The notes: generated by a model not told the origin, from the letters alone. A stretch of DNA of 64,000 nt from Sphingomonas alpina (GCF_014490665.1 NZ_CP061038.1:3410001-3474000), one strand, 5' to 3'; positions 18,544-27,469 are shown, counted from the stretch's first letter. Numbers and translations: made by a program.

Positions 18544-20198
18544 TTGCCGCATGGTCTGGCGTTCCTCACAAGAGCCTCACCGGTGCTCGGTCGGCGCAGG
18601 ACGACGACGAATTCGCGGGCATCTGTTCCTTCCGTGTAGAACCAGTCGGCCGCCTTTGACTGTTTGATGCAGCTTTCCGAAACCCATGGTGTTTCCGGCA
18701 ACGGCGCTTCGTCCTTGACGGTTGCGACCGCGATACCCTTCGCCGTGGTCAGACGGCTGATCAGCAATGTGTTCAGCCGCTCGCTTTCGTCGCGCAACAC
18801 GAGATAATCGACGGTCGCCGCCTGACGCGCATCGCTTGGCGTGGAGGGGAGCTTGTCGAGCCTTCGCTGGATGTCGAGCATCCGTCTATATTCGTCGCCC
18901 ATGCCGACCGCCGCGGCCTTTTCCGTCCGGATGACCTTGACCGTCGCATTCTCCTTCGGGTCGGTGCCGGGTGCCGCGACCAGCGCGTCGCGAACCGCCT
19001 TGCTTTCGCGGCGGTCGAGATCGGCAACACGGCGCTGAAGCCATTGTTCGGGTAGCAATTGCGCGGCCACGGTCAGGCTTTTGGCCAATGACGATGCGGA
19101 TTTGATCTGGACGAGAATCTGTCCCGGATCGTCGCCGCTCAACTCTGCGGCTTCCAGCCCGGCGACGACCGGGGTGGCTATCGCGAGCAGAATCTCTTCT
19201 TCACTGGGCGGTGGCGCGCCATTCCCCGCCATTGCCACAGGAGGTGCCGCAGGGGGAAACTCAGCGGCAGGAAGAGCCAGGTCGCGAATGACATATTTCC
19301 GCTCATGGTCCTGCAAGCGCCGGATTGCCGCAGAGATGCGGCGTATGCGATCCGCATCCAGGTCCGTAATGGCCTTTTCCATGGCAGTTCGCGCGGCGTC
19401 GCGACCTGGCTGATAGCGCGCATCGGCGGCGACTCCCGGCGCTACGGCATTGCCGGGATCGGCAACAAATGCATCGAAAGCCTTGGTCGCCATTGCCGAA
19501 AGGCTGCCATTGCCCGAAACAAGTCCCTTCGCATCGTCCTGGAGATATTTGGCGGCCGCCTGATAACAGGCGGCCTCATCCGCAGAATTGGCGTAGAGGC
19601 TGGCGGCAACGTCACCCTTGTCCTCACCGTCCGCGTCCTTGAAATAGTCGAAACGCGCCTTGATCGCGGTGACCGCCATGGGTGTGCAATCCGCTGGAGC
19701 GCCGCTCGGCGTCGTGACTTTCACCTTGTCCAGTGCGCATGAAAGCATGCTCAGCCTGGTACCGCGGGCAGCGCAGTTGATGATGGTCTTTGGATCCTGC
19801 GCCAGGCCCGTCGTTGCCGCGAGCGCGCCGGCGACATCCGTCGTCAGTTTCAGTACAGAGACAATAGTCGGAACAAGTTGGTCCGTAGCGGAGGCCGTCA
19901 GACCCGAAAGTGCGCCATTGTCGCCCCAACTCGCCTTGAATCCGATACTGGCGAGCAAAGCGGGCGACATTCTCAAGCTGAAACGCTGCTCCGGATCCGG
20001 CTCATAGCTCAGGACGACAGAGTATTTCCCCTTATCGTCCTTTTGTGCCTTGAATACCGGCCTGGTCAGCATGAACGGTACGCCATTGGTCTTGGAATCA
20101 GCACCTAACGCGCCGTCCCGTGACAATCTGCTTCCTTTGAACGTCGAACATCCGGACAAAGCTACCGAAACGGTAGCAATTGCTAAAACTAATCTCAT
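18540..20198 (-). CDS. Large lipoprotein of unknown function (first of the operon)
   Basis: This protein has about 552 residues. The start is ATG 20198 (MRLVLAIATVSVALSGCSTF, lipobox LSGC) after GGGGGG. The mature protein is mostly helical, with Ala-rich and coiled-coil-prone stretches and five or six cysteines. It starts the operon and overlaps the next lipoprotein gene by ATGA. It is divergent from the metzincin-like protease gene at 20322, and the two may share a control region with a small hairpin near 20161. The family is not recognised. Confidence 0.7.
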   Translation of the reverse strand: MRLVLAIATVSVALSGCSTFKGSRLSRDGALGADSKTNGVPFMLTRPVFKAQKDDKGKYSVVLSYEPDPEQRFSLRMSPALLASIGFKASWGDNGALSGLTASATDQLVPTIVSVLKLTTDVAGALAATTGLAQDPKTIINCAARGTRLSMLSCALDKVKVTTPSGAPADCTPMAVTAIKARFDYFKDADGEDKGDVAASLYANSADEAACYQAAAKYLQDDAKGLVSGNGSLSAMATKAFDAFVADPGNAVAPGVAADARYQPGRDAARTAMEKAITDLDADRIRRISAAIRRLQDHERKYVIRDLALPAAEFPPAAPPVAMAGNGAPPPSEEEILLAIATPVVAGLEAAELSGDDPGQILVQIKSASSLAKSLTVAAQLLPEQWLQRRVADLDRRESKAVRDALVAAPGTDPKENATVKVIRTEKAAAVGMGDEYRRMLDIQRRLDKLPSTPSDARQAATVDYLVLRDESERLNTLLISRLTTAKGIAVATVKDEAPLPETPWVSESCIKQSKAADWFYTEGTDAREFVVVLRRPSTGEALVRNARPCGK

Positions 20199-20321
20199 GA
20201 CTATCCCCCCACGAGGAATCGAAAATATCACTATCCGATCCATCATGCCCCGAGCTATCATAGCATCGAGACTGTAGCCGTTACAATCTTATTGCTTCAT
20301 TTTAACCGAGGATATGCCGCG

Positions 20322-21449
20322 ATGCACAGGATCAGAGCGGTAATTTTCAGCCTGCTCCTGCTGTGCGGCAGCGGGTTCGTATCGAATGCAGCAAGGGCGC
20401 ATGATTTTGAGGCTGCAGATTCGGGCCGAACCAACTCGATGGATCAATTCGAACTCGCCCTGAGTCTGGAGCCGCTTGAGAGCCCGGGCCGCATGAAGCT
20501 CTTTTCCTTTATCGCGACGCAGCACCTCTGGCCAAAGGCCGGCAAGAAGCTCCGCGTCTGCTTCTGGGACGTGGACAGCAGCTTTGATGCAATGAAGACA
20601 AAAATATCGACGCTCGCCGACATGCTGGTCACCAATCTGCCGCTCTCTTTCCAATGGAAGGAGGGCAATCAGTTCATTCCCTGTGCCGGCTCGCTGTCCG
20701 GCTATGATGTACGGGTATCCTTGAAAGCCGATCCGGCAAGGCTCGCGCCGGAGGATGTTGCGACATCATTCTTCGCAGTGATCGGCCGGATGGGAAGGCT
20801 CGACAGTCGCAAGGCGACGGTCAATCTGCCCTTTTCCCTTGCCGCGTCGAACGACTTCGTAAAGTCGCGCGTGCTTCACGAATTCTGCCATGTCCTGGGA
20901 TGTCTGCACGAATATCAGCAGGGCCGGTGCGACAGCAGTTTCGATGGAGAGAAAATCAAGGAGATCGAGAAGCTTTCCGAAGCGCAGTACGAAGCAAAAT
21001 ATCTGCGGATTGCGGATTCCAGCATGGGCGCGAAAGCGTTCAGCAAATTCGATCCGGACTCGATTATGATGTACCGCTTCGCATCGTGGATGTTCCAGGG
21101 CGACCCGCCTGCATCGCCCTGTCTCAGAACGACCGACGTGACCAAGTTGTCGGGCGATGACGAGCGCGGCCTGGCCGCAGCCTATGGTCCCGCAGCCGAT
21201 AAATCGGTGCCCAAGTCGATCGAAGGCTTCGTCACCATAGCGAACAAGCTGCGCGATCGATCGACCATGCTTCGCTTCAAGGCCGATATGCTGCGACAGA
21301 ATACGAGCGCGGTCGAGTTCAGCGCGCTGAAGAAAATCGCCAGCCTGGAAACAAAGGCGAACGAGGTGGAAACGGAATTGGCCGGCTACGACCTGAAACC
21401 GGAAACGATCGCGGCGGTCAAACGCGGGATCGAACTGCTGCCTCGTTGA
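20322..21449 (+). CDS. Exported metzincin-like zinc protease
   Basis: This 375-residue protein has a signal peptide (MHRIRAVIFSLLLLCGSGFVSNAARA). The catalytic site is HEFCHVLGCLH (about residues 190-200), a full HExxHxxGxxH metzincin zinc motif. It is followed about 55 residues later by a Met-turn, DSIMMYRF. This combination is typical of astacin/M12- or M57-like secreted proteases, although the fused alpha-helical tail (residues 300-375, coiled-coil-like) is unusual. ATG 20322 begins the signal peptide. It is divergent from the lipoprotein operon, which might be its substrate, inhibitor or partner; that is only an inference. Confidence 0.82.
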   Translation: MHRIRAVIFSLLLLCGSGFVSNAARAHDFEAADSGRTNSMDQFELALSLEPLESPGRMKLFSFIATQHLWPKAGKKLRVCFWDVDSSFDAMKTKISTLADMLVTNLPLSFQWKEGNQFIPCAGSLSGYDVRVSLKADPARLAPEDVATSFFAVIGRMGRLDSRKATVNLPFSLAASNDFVKSRVLHEFCHVLGCLHEYQQGRCDSSFDGEKIKEIEKLSEAQYEAKYLRIADSSMGAKAFSKFDPDSIMMYRFASWMFQGDPPASPCLRTTDVTKLSGDDERGLAAAYGPAADKSVPKSIEGFVTIANKLRDRSTMLRFKADMLRQNTSAVEFSALKKIASLETKANEVETELAGYDLKPETIAAVKRGIELLPR

Positions 21450-21510
21450 CGCCATTGCTCCCGCGACATTGGCCAAGATTATCGACGCATTGATTCATTG
21501 ACCAGTGCGC

Positions 21511-22155
21511 TCAGGCCGCAGCAACCTGCCGCTCCAGCCGCGCGATTACGCCGCTTAGGTTGTCGCGAGCGCGCTGCTCCCATTGATCAAAACCCCAATT
21601 GGTCAGGAACAACCGGTCGCGAGCGAGGAAATTACGCAGGATGCCCGCGCGTGCAGAGGCATAAACGCCGGCCTCGACATGCGCGTATTCCGCGCGGATC
21701 TGCCGGTCATAGGCGTCGAACACCACCGCCGGCTGGCCAAGGATCGACAGGTCGATATCGAGCAGGAGTGCGCCATCGGGGCAATCGACCATGTCCGGCG
21801 GCAAGTGACGGATCGTGGCGAGAATTGCCGCACCCGCGCGGGCGGTAGCGAGCGGACCGGCGAGCTCGGCCATCTCCGCTGCGCAGAGGGCCGCGCTCAG
21901 TTCCTCATTGCGGCCATGCGGTGCCTGCGGATCGTAGATCGCGTCATGCCACAGGATGAAGCCGGCACAGGCGACCGGATCGACCACCGGAACCGCATCG
22001 CCGATCGCCCGGTCGAGATGCGCCAGCATCGCCTGCGGGTGTTCCCAGGCGTGATAATGCCGCCAGGGTTCGCGGTAGCGGCGTTCCAGTGCTGCGAGCG
22101 GGGCCGCAGCAAGGAGCGTGGCGATCGCGGATCGAGAACTGGTGTCGCTCGCCAT
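21511..22155 (-). CDS. HD-superfamily metal-dependent hydrolase
   Basis: This 214-residue cytoplasmic protein matches the COG4339-type predicted HD phosphohydrolases. It has ERRYREPWRHYHAWEHPQAML (metal His residues), FILWHDAIYDP (the HD pair) and LLLDIDLSILG (distal Asp). Substrates of this group are not established. The start ATG 22155 is preceded by TTGGAG. It is followed, in the order of transcription, by no co-oriented gene; upstream on the same strand, 16 bases away, ends the MBL hydrolase gene, so the two are probably co-transcribed. Confidence 0.8.
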   Translation of the reverse strand: MASDTSSRSAIATLLAAAPLAALERRYREPWRHYHAWEHPQAMLAHLDRAIGDAVPVVDPVACAGFILWHDAIYDPQAPHGRNEELSAALCAAEMAELAGPLATARAGAAILATIRHLPPDMVDCPDGALLLDIDLSILGQPAVVFDAYDRQIRAEYAHVEAGVYASARAGILRNFLARDRLFLTNWGFDQWEQRARDNLSGVIARLERQVAAA

Positions 22156-22171
22156 GATTGGCTCCAATGCC

Positions 22172-23059
22172 CTATGCCGCGCTCATGCCGAACATCGGCT
22201 TGACCGGTATGCGCAGATAATTGACTCCGTTCGCCTCCGCCGCCGGGAAACGCCCGGCACGGATATTCACCTGAATCGCGGGCAGCAGCAGCTTGGGCAC
22301 CGACAAGGTCGCGTCGCGCGCCTCGCGCATTGCGACGAACGCGTCCTCGCCAATCTCGTCGCGGACATGGACGCTGCTGTTCCGCACCTCGCCCACCGTC
22401 GTTTCCCAGCGATATTCGTCACGCCCCGGCGCCTTGTAGTCATGACACAGGAACAGGCGTGTCTCCTCCGGCAGGCTCAGCACGCGACGGATCGAGCGAT
22501 AGAGCTGGCGCGCGTCGCCACCGGGAAAGTCGGCGCGCGCAGTGCCGTAATCGGGCATGAACAAGGTATCACCGACAAAGGCCGCATCACCGATGCGATA
22601 GGCGATGTCGGCCGGCGTATGGCCAGGGACATACATCACCGTCACGTCGAGCTCGCCGATCGCGAACCGGTCGCCATCCCCGAACAGCCGGTCGAAGTCC
22701 GATCCGTCGATCGCGAGATCGTCGAACGCGAACATCGGCCGGAAGATCTTCTGCACATCGCGGATATGGTCACCGATACCGATTGCGGCGCCGGTCTTCG
22801 CCTTGATGTACGGCGCCGCCGACAGATGGTCGGCATGGGCGTGAGTCTCCAGCACCATGACGATGTTCCAGCTGCGCGCGGCGGCGCAAGCTAGGATTCG
22901 CTCGGCGGAACGGATATCCGCCTCGCCGCTCGCCAGATCGAAATCCAGCACCGGATCGATCACTGCCGCGTCGCCGGTTGCGGGATCGGCGACCAGATAG
23001 CTGATCGTGTTGGTCGGCTCGTCGAAAAAGGCTTCGATGATCGGGCTGGCGGACATCAT
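22172..23059 (-). CDS. MBL-fold hydrolase, persulfide dioxygenase/glyoxalase-II-like
   Basis: This protein has about 295 residues. Motifs are ETHAHADHLSA (THxHxDH), VMYVPGHTPADIAY (GHT His), VGDTLFMPDYG (bridging Asp) and LFLCHDYKAPG (last His). Architecture and the ISYLVADPATGDAAVIDPVLDFD start match the ETHE1/Blh persulfide dioxygenase-like group, which oxidises glutathione persulfide or acts in sulfide handling. Two ATGs (23059, 23056) follow AAGGGAGCC. It sits between the imine-reductase-like and HD genes on the same strand. Confidence 0.85.
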   Translation of the reverse strand: MMSASPIIEAFFDEPTNTISYLVADPATGDAAVIDPVLDFDLASGEADIRSAERILACAAARSWNIVMVLETHAHADHLSAAPYIKAKTGAAIGIGDHIRDVQKIFRPMFAFDDLAIDGSDFDRLFGDGDRFAIGELDVTVMYVPGHTPADIAYRIGDAAFVGDTLFMPDYGTARADFPGGDARQLYRSIRRVLSLPEETRLFLCHDYKAPGRDEYRWETTVGEVRNSSVHVRDEIGEDAFVAMREARDATLSVPKLLLPAIQVNIRAGRFPAAEANGVNYLRIPVKPMFGMSAA

Positions 23060-23139
23060 GGCTCCCTTGATCCTTCCCGCGCCGCCGCAATAGGGCGCGT
23101 AAAGGCCGTCGCGCATGATGCCCGCCGCGCCCGCCGCGT

Positions 23140-24009
23140 TCAACCGGCGCGAAGGATCTTGATCAGCGCCGCGAGTTCCTGGTCCGCCAGCCCTGCCTGC
23201 CCGGCCTTGCCGAGCCAGCTATGCACCAGCGCCGGCAACTCGGTGTTGATGCCGAGCGTTTTCGAGGTGCGCAGGATGCGTTCGACCGCCGGGATCGAGA
23301 TACGCAGCGGGCTTTCGGTGATGGCGAAATCCCCTGACTCGATCACCGCCGCTTCATGCTTGAAGAACGCACCGAAGCTCGGCGAAATCTGTTCGACGAT
23401 CCCGCCGAACGTGGCGACGCTGATATCGACGGATTCGGCGATCCGCGCGCCGTGCAGGAACCCGCCGAACGCGCCATAGACATAGGACAGCGTAGCAAGA
23501 TCCATGAACGCCGCGGCGTCGATGCGCTCGCCGAGATGGCTGGGATGCCCGGCCAGGATGGCGAGCAGCGGCAATGCCTCGGCAAACACCGCCGAGGGTC
23601 CGGAGATCAGGATCGGCGTGTCGTCCTGCCCCATCTGGCTCGGCGCGGCCTGGATCGCGCCGTCGAGATAACGCCCGCCATGCTGCGTGACATGGGCCTC
23701 GGCGTTGCGCGCATCCTCCGGGCTGCCGGTGCCGAGATTGATCATCAAATGACCGTCAAGCGCGGCCGGCACGCCGGGCGCGTTGAGGATCTCGTCCGCC
23801 GCCGCATAATCATAGACGCAGATCAGCGTCACCGGGCTCGCCGCAATCGCCGCCGCCGGGCTCGAGGCAAGCTGCGCACCGCCCGCGACAAGTCCGGGGG
23901 CCTTGTCCGCGCTGCGATTCCACAAGGTCACGGACTTGCCCGCAGCCAGCATCAACTCGCCCAGTTTCAGGCCCATCTGGCCCAGCCCGATGATCGTCAC
24001 GTCGGTCAT
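23140..24009 (-). CDS. NAD(P)-binding reductase, imine-reductase-like
   Basis: This 289-residue protein has an N-terminal Rossmann domain with VTIIGLGQMGLKLGELML (GxGxxG) and the NADP-type WNRSADKA loop. A long inter-domain helix leads to a C-terminal helical dimerisation domain (ALLSYVYGAFGGFLHGA-like, SFGAFFKHEAAVI). The pattern fits imine reductases/reductive aminases and beta-hydroxyacid dehydrogenase relatives better than true 6-phosphogluconate dehydrogenase. ATG 24009 follows GAGGAG. It is divergent from an HxlR regulator, a common arrangement for redox enzymes. Confidence 0.8.
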   Translation of the reverse strand: MTDVTIIGLGQMGLKLGELMLAAGKSVTLWNRSADKAPGLVAGGAQLASSPAAAIAASPVTLICVYDYAAADEILNAPGVPAALDGHLMINLGTGSPEDARNAEAHVTQHGGRYLDGAIQAAPSQMGQDDTPILISGPSAVFAEALPLLAILAGHPSHLGERIDAAAFMDLATLSYVYGAFGGFLHGARIAESVDISVATFGGIVEQISPSFGAFFKHEAAVIESGDFAITESPLRISIPAVERILRTSKTLGINTELPALVHSWLGKAGQAGLADQELAALIKILRAG

Positions 24010-24066
24010 TTTCCATCTCCTCAAGTGGTCGCGGCGGAGATAGGAAAGTCACACTCGATCGAACAA

Positions 24067-24111
24067 GTACCGACTATTTTGTCAGGTACCTACCTTTTGG
24101 TATGTCAGGTT
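24067..24111. promoter_or_regulatory. Probable HxlR operator region
   Basis: The inverted repeat GTACCGAC-TATTTT-GTCAGGTAC (24067-24089) is followed by GGTACCTACC and a second GTCAGGT at 24104. It lies between the divergent reductase (24009) and HxlR (24118) genes, close to both starts. Autoregulation with control of the reductase is the family habit; the site assignment is inferred. Confidence 0.55.
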
Positions 24112-24117
24112 GGAATC

Positions 24118-24450
24118 ATGGCGAAAAAAACTTATGCCTGCGGCATCGGCCCGGCCTTCGATGTGGTCGGCGGCAAGTGGAAAGCGGTCATCCTGTGGGA
24201 ACTCAATGCCGGGCCGCTGCGCTTCGGCGAGCTCAGGCGCCGCGTGATCGGCGTGACCGAAAAGATGCTGATCCAGCAATTGCGCGAACTCGAACGCGAT
24301 GAACTCGTCACCCGCACCAGTTTCAACCAGGTCCCGCCGCGCGTCGATTATGCGCTGTCCGACTGGGGCGTGACGCTCAACACCGCTTTGTCGAATGTCG
24401 CCGATTGGGGCGAGCATTATGCCAAGGCGATGGGGCGTTATCCGGGCTGA
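24118..24450 (+). CDS. HxlR-family transcriptional regulator
   Basis: This 110-residue winged-helix protein begins CGIGPAFDVVGGKWKAVILWEL, with the family Cys near the N-terminus. It continues with LRFGELRRRVIGVTEKMLIQQLRELERDELVTR (helix-turn-helix and wing) and VDYALSDWGVTL. HxlR proteins usually sense reactive electrophiles, oxidants or disulphide stress through such cysteines. It is divergent from the imine-reductase-like gene and probably controls it through the repeats at 24067-24111. Confidence 0.92.
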   Translation: MAKKTYACGIGPAFDVVGGKWKAVILWELNAGPLRFGELRRRVIGVTEKMLIQQLRELERDELVTRTSFNQVPPRVDYALSDWGVTLNTALSNVADWGEHYAKAMGRYPG

Positions 24451-24545
24451 GGCAGGACCATCGCCGCGATCCGTGATCGCCGCTGTGCCTTGGCTTCGCC
24501 AGCCTGTAAGACAAGTGCGCTGCAGTGGCTCGAGAGATACTATCG

Positions 24546-25742
24546 ATGACGAACGACGCACATGCCCCTTATTTTGCCGATCTGCAGAGCGCGCTGCGTC
24601 AACATGGCGTTGCCTGGCCGACCCTGGTGCTCGACCGCAATCGCATGCGGCGCAATGTCGAGCGGCTGACGGCGCTCATTGCACCGTCCAAACGCCTTCG
24701 CCTGGTCGAGAAATCATTGCCGGTGCCGTCGATGCTGGACGAGCTGATGCGATTGGCCCGAACCCAGGCGCTGATGGTTTTCCACGAGCCGCAATTGCGG
24801 CAGACCGCCTATCGCTTTCCCGACAGTGACATCCTGCTGGGCAAACCCATGCCCGTTCAGGCAGCGCGGCATTTCTACCTCCATCTTGGCAACACCCATT
24901 TCGACCCGGCCAGGCAGCTGCAATGGCTGGTGGATACGCCGGAGCGGCTGGATACATATCTGCAGCTCGCCAAGGGGCTGACCGTCCGCATGCGGATCAA
25001 CATCGAGATCGATGTCGGGCTTCACCGCGGCGGCGTCACCGATCCGGCCATGCTGCAGGCCATGCTGCAAACCATTCGAGCGGCAGGCGATCATCTGCAA
25101 TTTTCCGGGCTGATGGGGTATGACGCCCATGTCGGCAAAATTCCGTCGCTGGTCGAAAGCCGGAACACCAGTTTCAACAAGGCTAACCAAGCCTATACCG
25201 CCTTCAAGACCATCGCCTGCGCCGAGTTTTCCGAACTGAGCAAAGACATTTGCTGGAATGGCGCAGGGAGTCCGACGGTTGCTTTGCACAACAGCGACGA
25301 GTCGCCGCTCAACGACATCAGCGCCGGGGCGTGCCTGCTCAAGGGAACGATGTTCGACCTGGATCTTCTCGCCGATTTCGAACCGGCGATCTTTATCGCT
25401 TCCCCGATCCTCAAGGCATGGGACGGGACTCATCTCGCCGGTCCGCAATGGCTTTCCTCCTTGCTGTTCGGCGGACGGCAATCGCGCGAACGTACCTATT
25501 TCACCTATGGCGGCGACTGGCGCGGTGAGGTGTGTTCGCCCTCCAGAATCGTGCCGAACAAATGGTTCGGCGTCAGCTACAACCAGGCCATGTTCTCGGG
25601 CCCCAGACAACAAGCTCTGGCAGTTGACGACTGGCTCTTTTTGCGGCCGCATCAGTCGGAGGGCTCCCTGCTGCAATTCGGTGCGCTTCAGGTAGTGGAG
25701 GACGGCCGGGTAGTCGACGAATGGCTGCCCTTTACGGAATAG
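24546..25742 (+). CDS. PLP-dependent type III fold enzyme (D-threonine aldolase/D-serine dehydratase-like)
   Basis: This 398-residue enzyme has an N-terminal alanine-racemase-type barrel with the PLP lysine in RLVEKSLPVPSML (about residue 52). Strand motifs are NIEIDVGLHRGGV and FSGLMGYDAHVGK. The C-terminal beta domain carries HQSEG, matching a metal-binding loop of the D-threonine aldolase/DSD1 group, but the usual partner residue is not obvious. It may split or dehydrate a D-beta-hydroxy amino acid; the substrate is not known. ATG 24546 was preferred to a start 7 codons earlier. The gene appears monocistronic. Confidence 0.82.
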   Translation: MTNDAHAPYFADLQSALRQHGVAWPTLVLDRNRMRRNVERLTALIAPSKRLRLVEKSLPVPSMLDELMRLARTQALMVFHEPQLRQTAYRFPDSDILLGKPMPVQAARHFYLHLGNTHFDPARQLQWLVDTPERLDTYLQLAKGLTVRMRINIEIDVGLHRGGVTDPAMLQAMLQTIRAAGDHLQFSGLMGYDAHVGKIPSLVESRNTSFNKANQAYTAFKTIACAEFSELSKDICWNGAGSPTVALHNSDESPLNDISAGACLLKGTMFDLDLLADFEPAIFIASPILKAWDGTHLAGPQWLSSLLFGGRQSRERTYFTYGGDWRGEVCSPSRIVPNKWFGVSYNQAMFSGPRQQALAVDDWLFLRPHQSEGSLLQFGALQVVEDGRVVDEWLPFTE

Positions 25743-25835
25743 CCAGCGCGCCTCATTGGCGACGGATAAGGATAGATTGTCTTATCTATTTGATATATAA
25801 TGATATAATATAGACTCACCGCCGAACATCGGCCC

Positions 25836-25868
25836 GAGATATGTTACATGCCCGGTGTAACATATCTC
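25836..25868. repeat. Perfect 13-bp inverted repeat in the 25743-26078 gap
   Basis: GAGATATGTTACA and its exact complement TGTAACATATCTC flank the loop TGCCCGG. There is no T-tract, so it looks more like a dimeric repressor operator or an RNA hairpin than a terminator. The preceding 25775-25815 stretch is very AT-rich (TTTGATATATAATGATATAAT) and could hold a promoter. No gene is supported in this 336-bp gap. Confidence 0.6.
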
Positions 25869-26040
25869 CCGCAGCCCCGTCGCTCCGCAGCGATTCAACC
25901 ATCGCTTGGGATCGGGCATCTCATCGCTTGCGGACTGCTATCGGCAGCTCCTTCTTATTGTCGAAAATGGGATTGCCACAGCGTGACGCGCGTAATGGCT
26001 TCACACGGTGCCGAGTTTCTCCTTGACCGCGCCATGACTC

Positions 26041-26064
26041 ATATATAGTCAAATGCCTATATAG
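26041..26064. promoter_or_regulatory. Repeated ATATATAG sites before the ArsR gene
   Basis: ATATATAG (26041) and CTATATAG (26057) lie 16 bases apart, followed by GATATATGG at the ArsR start codon. AT-rich repeats close to the start suit an autoregulatory ArsR operator. This is a weak, position-based assignment. Confidence 0.4.
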
Positions 26065-26078
26065 ATGAGAATCGATAT

Positions 26079-26429
26079 ATGGCACTGACCCGCGACCCGC
26101 TTGATGATATCTTCGGCGCCCTGGCCGACCCCACGCGCCGTGCGATCCTCGCGCGCCTGTCGCGTGGCGAGGCAACGGTGAATGAGTTGGTCGAGCCGTT
26201 CGGCCTCAGCCAGCCAACCATCTCGCAGCATGTAAAAGTGCTCGAACAGGCCGGGCTCGTCTCGCGCGGCCGCACCGCGCAGTTTCGCCCGGTGCGGCTC
26301 AATGCGCGCGGCATGGCCGAGGCCGATGCCTGGCTCGGGCATTACCGGCGCTTCTGGGAGGAGAGCCTCGAGCGGCTGGGTGACTATGTCGAAGAATTGA
26401 AAAACCGGAAAAAGGAGCAGCCCGAATGA
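26079..26429 (+). CDS. ArsR-family regulator paired with SRPBCC protein
   Basis: This 116-residue winged-helix protein reads DPLDDIFGALADPTRRAILARL, then VNELVEPFGLSQPTISQHVKVLEQAGLV (recognition helix) and RGRTAQFRPVRL (wing). It has no metal-binding cysteines, so it belongs to the non-metal ArsR group that is commonly coupled to AHSA1/SRPBCC genes. The stop overlaps the next start as ATGA, giving coupled translation. Repeated ATATATAG sites upstream suggest self-control. Confidence 0.93.
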   Translation: MALTRDPLDDIFGALADPTRRAILARLSRGEATVNELVEPFGLSQPTISQHVKVLEQAGLVSRGRTAQFRPVRLNARGMAEADAWLGHYRRFWEESLERLGDYVEELKNRKKEQPE

Positions 26430-26911
26430 CAACCTATAACCGTATCAACGAAAATCGCGACGAACGCCGCGTGACGGTAGCGCGCGTCTATGACGCAACC
26501 GCTGACCTGCTGTTCGAGGCGCACACGACACCGGAACATTATCTCAACTGGTATGGCCCGCGCGACTGGCCGGCGACGCGGGTGGAGATGGATTTCCGGG
26601 TCGGCGGTGATATCCTGTTCGCACTGACTGGACCCGACGGCATTGAGGGTACGCCTTTTGGCGGCACCTATCTGGAAATCGAGCCGAACAGGAAGATCGT
26701 CTATACCAACGGATTCCTGAATTCGGATCAGGACAAGATGATCGTGACCATCCTGTTCGACGAACTCCACGGCAAGACCACGGTGACGGTGATCACCGAC
26801 TTCACCAGCGAGGCGATGTGGCTGGAGCATGTCGATGGCGGCATTGCCACCGGCATGGCGTCGATCGCCGACCGTCTGGCCGATTATGTCGAGGTGCTGC
26901 TGAGCCGCTGA
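26426..26911 (+). CDS. SRPBCC/AHSA1-domain protein
   Basis: This 161-residue START-like protein has RVYDATADLLFEAHTTPEHYLNWYGP, GGTYLEIEPNRKIVYTNGF and TVTVITDFTSEAMWLEHVDGG, the usual AHSA1 (activator of Hsp90 ATPase 1-like) layout with a hydrophobic ligand pocket. Bacterial members bind small hydrophobic molecules or act in stress responses; the ligand is unknown. It is translationally coupled to the ArsR gene, which probably controls both. Confidence 0.92.
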   Translation: MTTYNRINENRDERRVTVARVYDATADLLFEAHTTPEHYLNWYGPRDWPATRVEMDFRVGGDILFALTGPDGIEGTPFGGTYLEIEPNRKIVYTNGFLNSDQDKMIVTILFDELHGKTTVTVITDFTSEAMWLEHVDGGIATGMASIADRLADYVEVLLSR

Positions 26912-27033
26912 GCCCTGACCTTTCCTGATGCTATGGGGAGGGATCGACGCCCCTCCCCCGGCAGAGCAGGCGCCGGGAAACCCGGATGCACTTGTCGCTT
27001 GCCCGGCATCTGGCGACCTGCTTATCCCGACGG

Positions 27034-27459
27034 ATGGAACCACTTTCCCCCGCGTACCTGTCGACGCTCGCCGCGCAACTGGCATCGCTCAGCGCGTTTC
27101 TCGGCGGCTTTGCGGCGACCTTCCTGGCGACCCTGTTGACGCTTGGTCATCAGAGCCGGCTGATGACGGTCACGATCAGCTTCGCGGTCATATCGTCAGT
27201 CGCGTTCATCGTCACGGTGGTCGCGGCAACCATGCTGACCGCGGTGCTTCATCCCGAAGCGCCGCGGCTCATGGCGACGCTCAGCGCATCCACGCCGCAG
27301 ACCATCCTGACGCTAGGCTTTTCGCTCGGCACGCTGTCGCTGCTCGCCAGCCTTGGCTGCAGCGGCTGGGCACGGTCGCGCAGGATCGGCTGGATCACCA
27401 CGATCGTCGCACTGATTGGTGCGGTGTTCATTATCGGCATGACGGTCCGGGTGAGCTGA
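27034..27459 (+). CDS. Small integral membrane protein
   Basis: This 141-residue protein has four predicted hydrophobic helices: LSAFLGGFAATFLATLLTL, ISFAVISSVAFIVTVVAATML, ILTLGFSLGTLSLLASLG and WITTIVALIGAVFIIGM. ATG 27034 (MEPLSPAYLST) is used; an upstream ATG at 26986 is possible. It follows the SRPBCC gene by about 120 bases. No family or function is recognised. It ends just before the convergent LysR gene. Confidence 0.6.
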   Translation: MEPLSPAYLSTLAAQLASLSAFLGGFAATFLATLLTLGHQSRLMTVTISFAVISSVAFIVTVVAATMLTAVLHPEAPRLMATLSASTPQTILTLGFSLGTLSLLASLGCSGWARSRRIGWITTIVALIGAVFIIGMTVRVS

Positions 27460-27469
27460 TCGAAGCCGG

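Noticed and set aside
25841..26048. Small open frames in the 25743-26078 gap
   Set aside because: No Shine-Dalgarno, Arg/Ser-rich unlikely proteins, and they run through the perfect inverted repeat.
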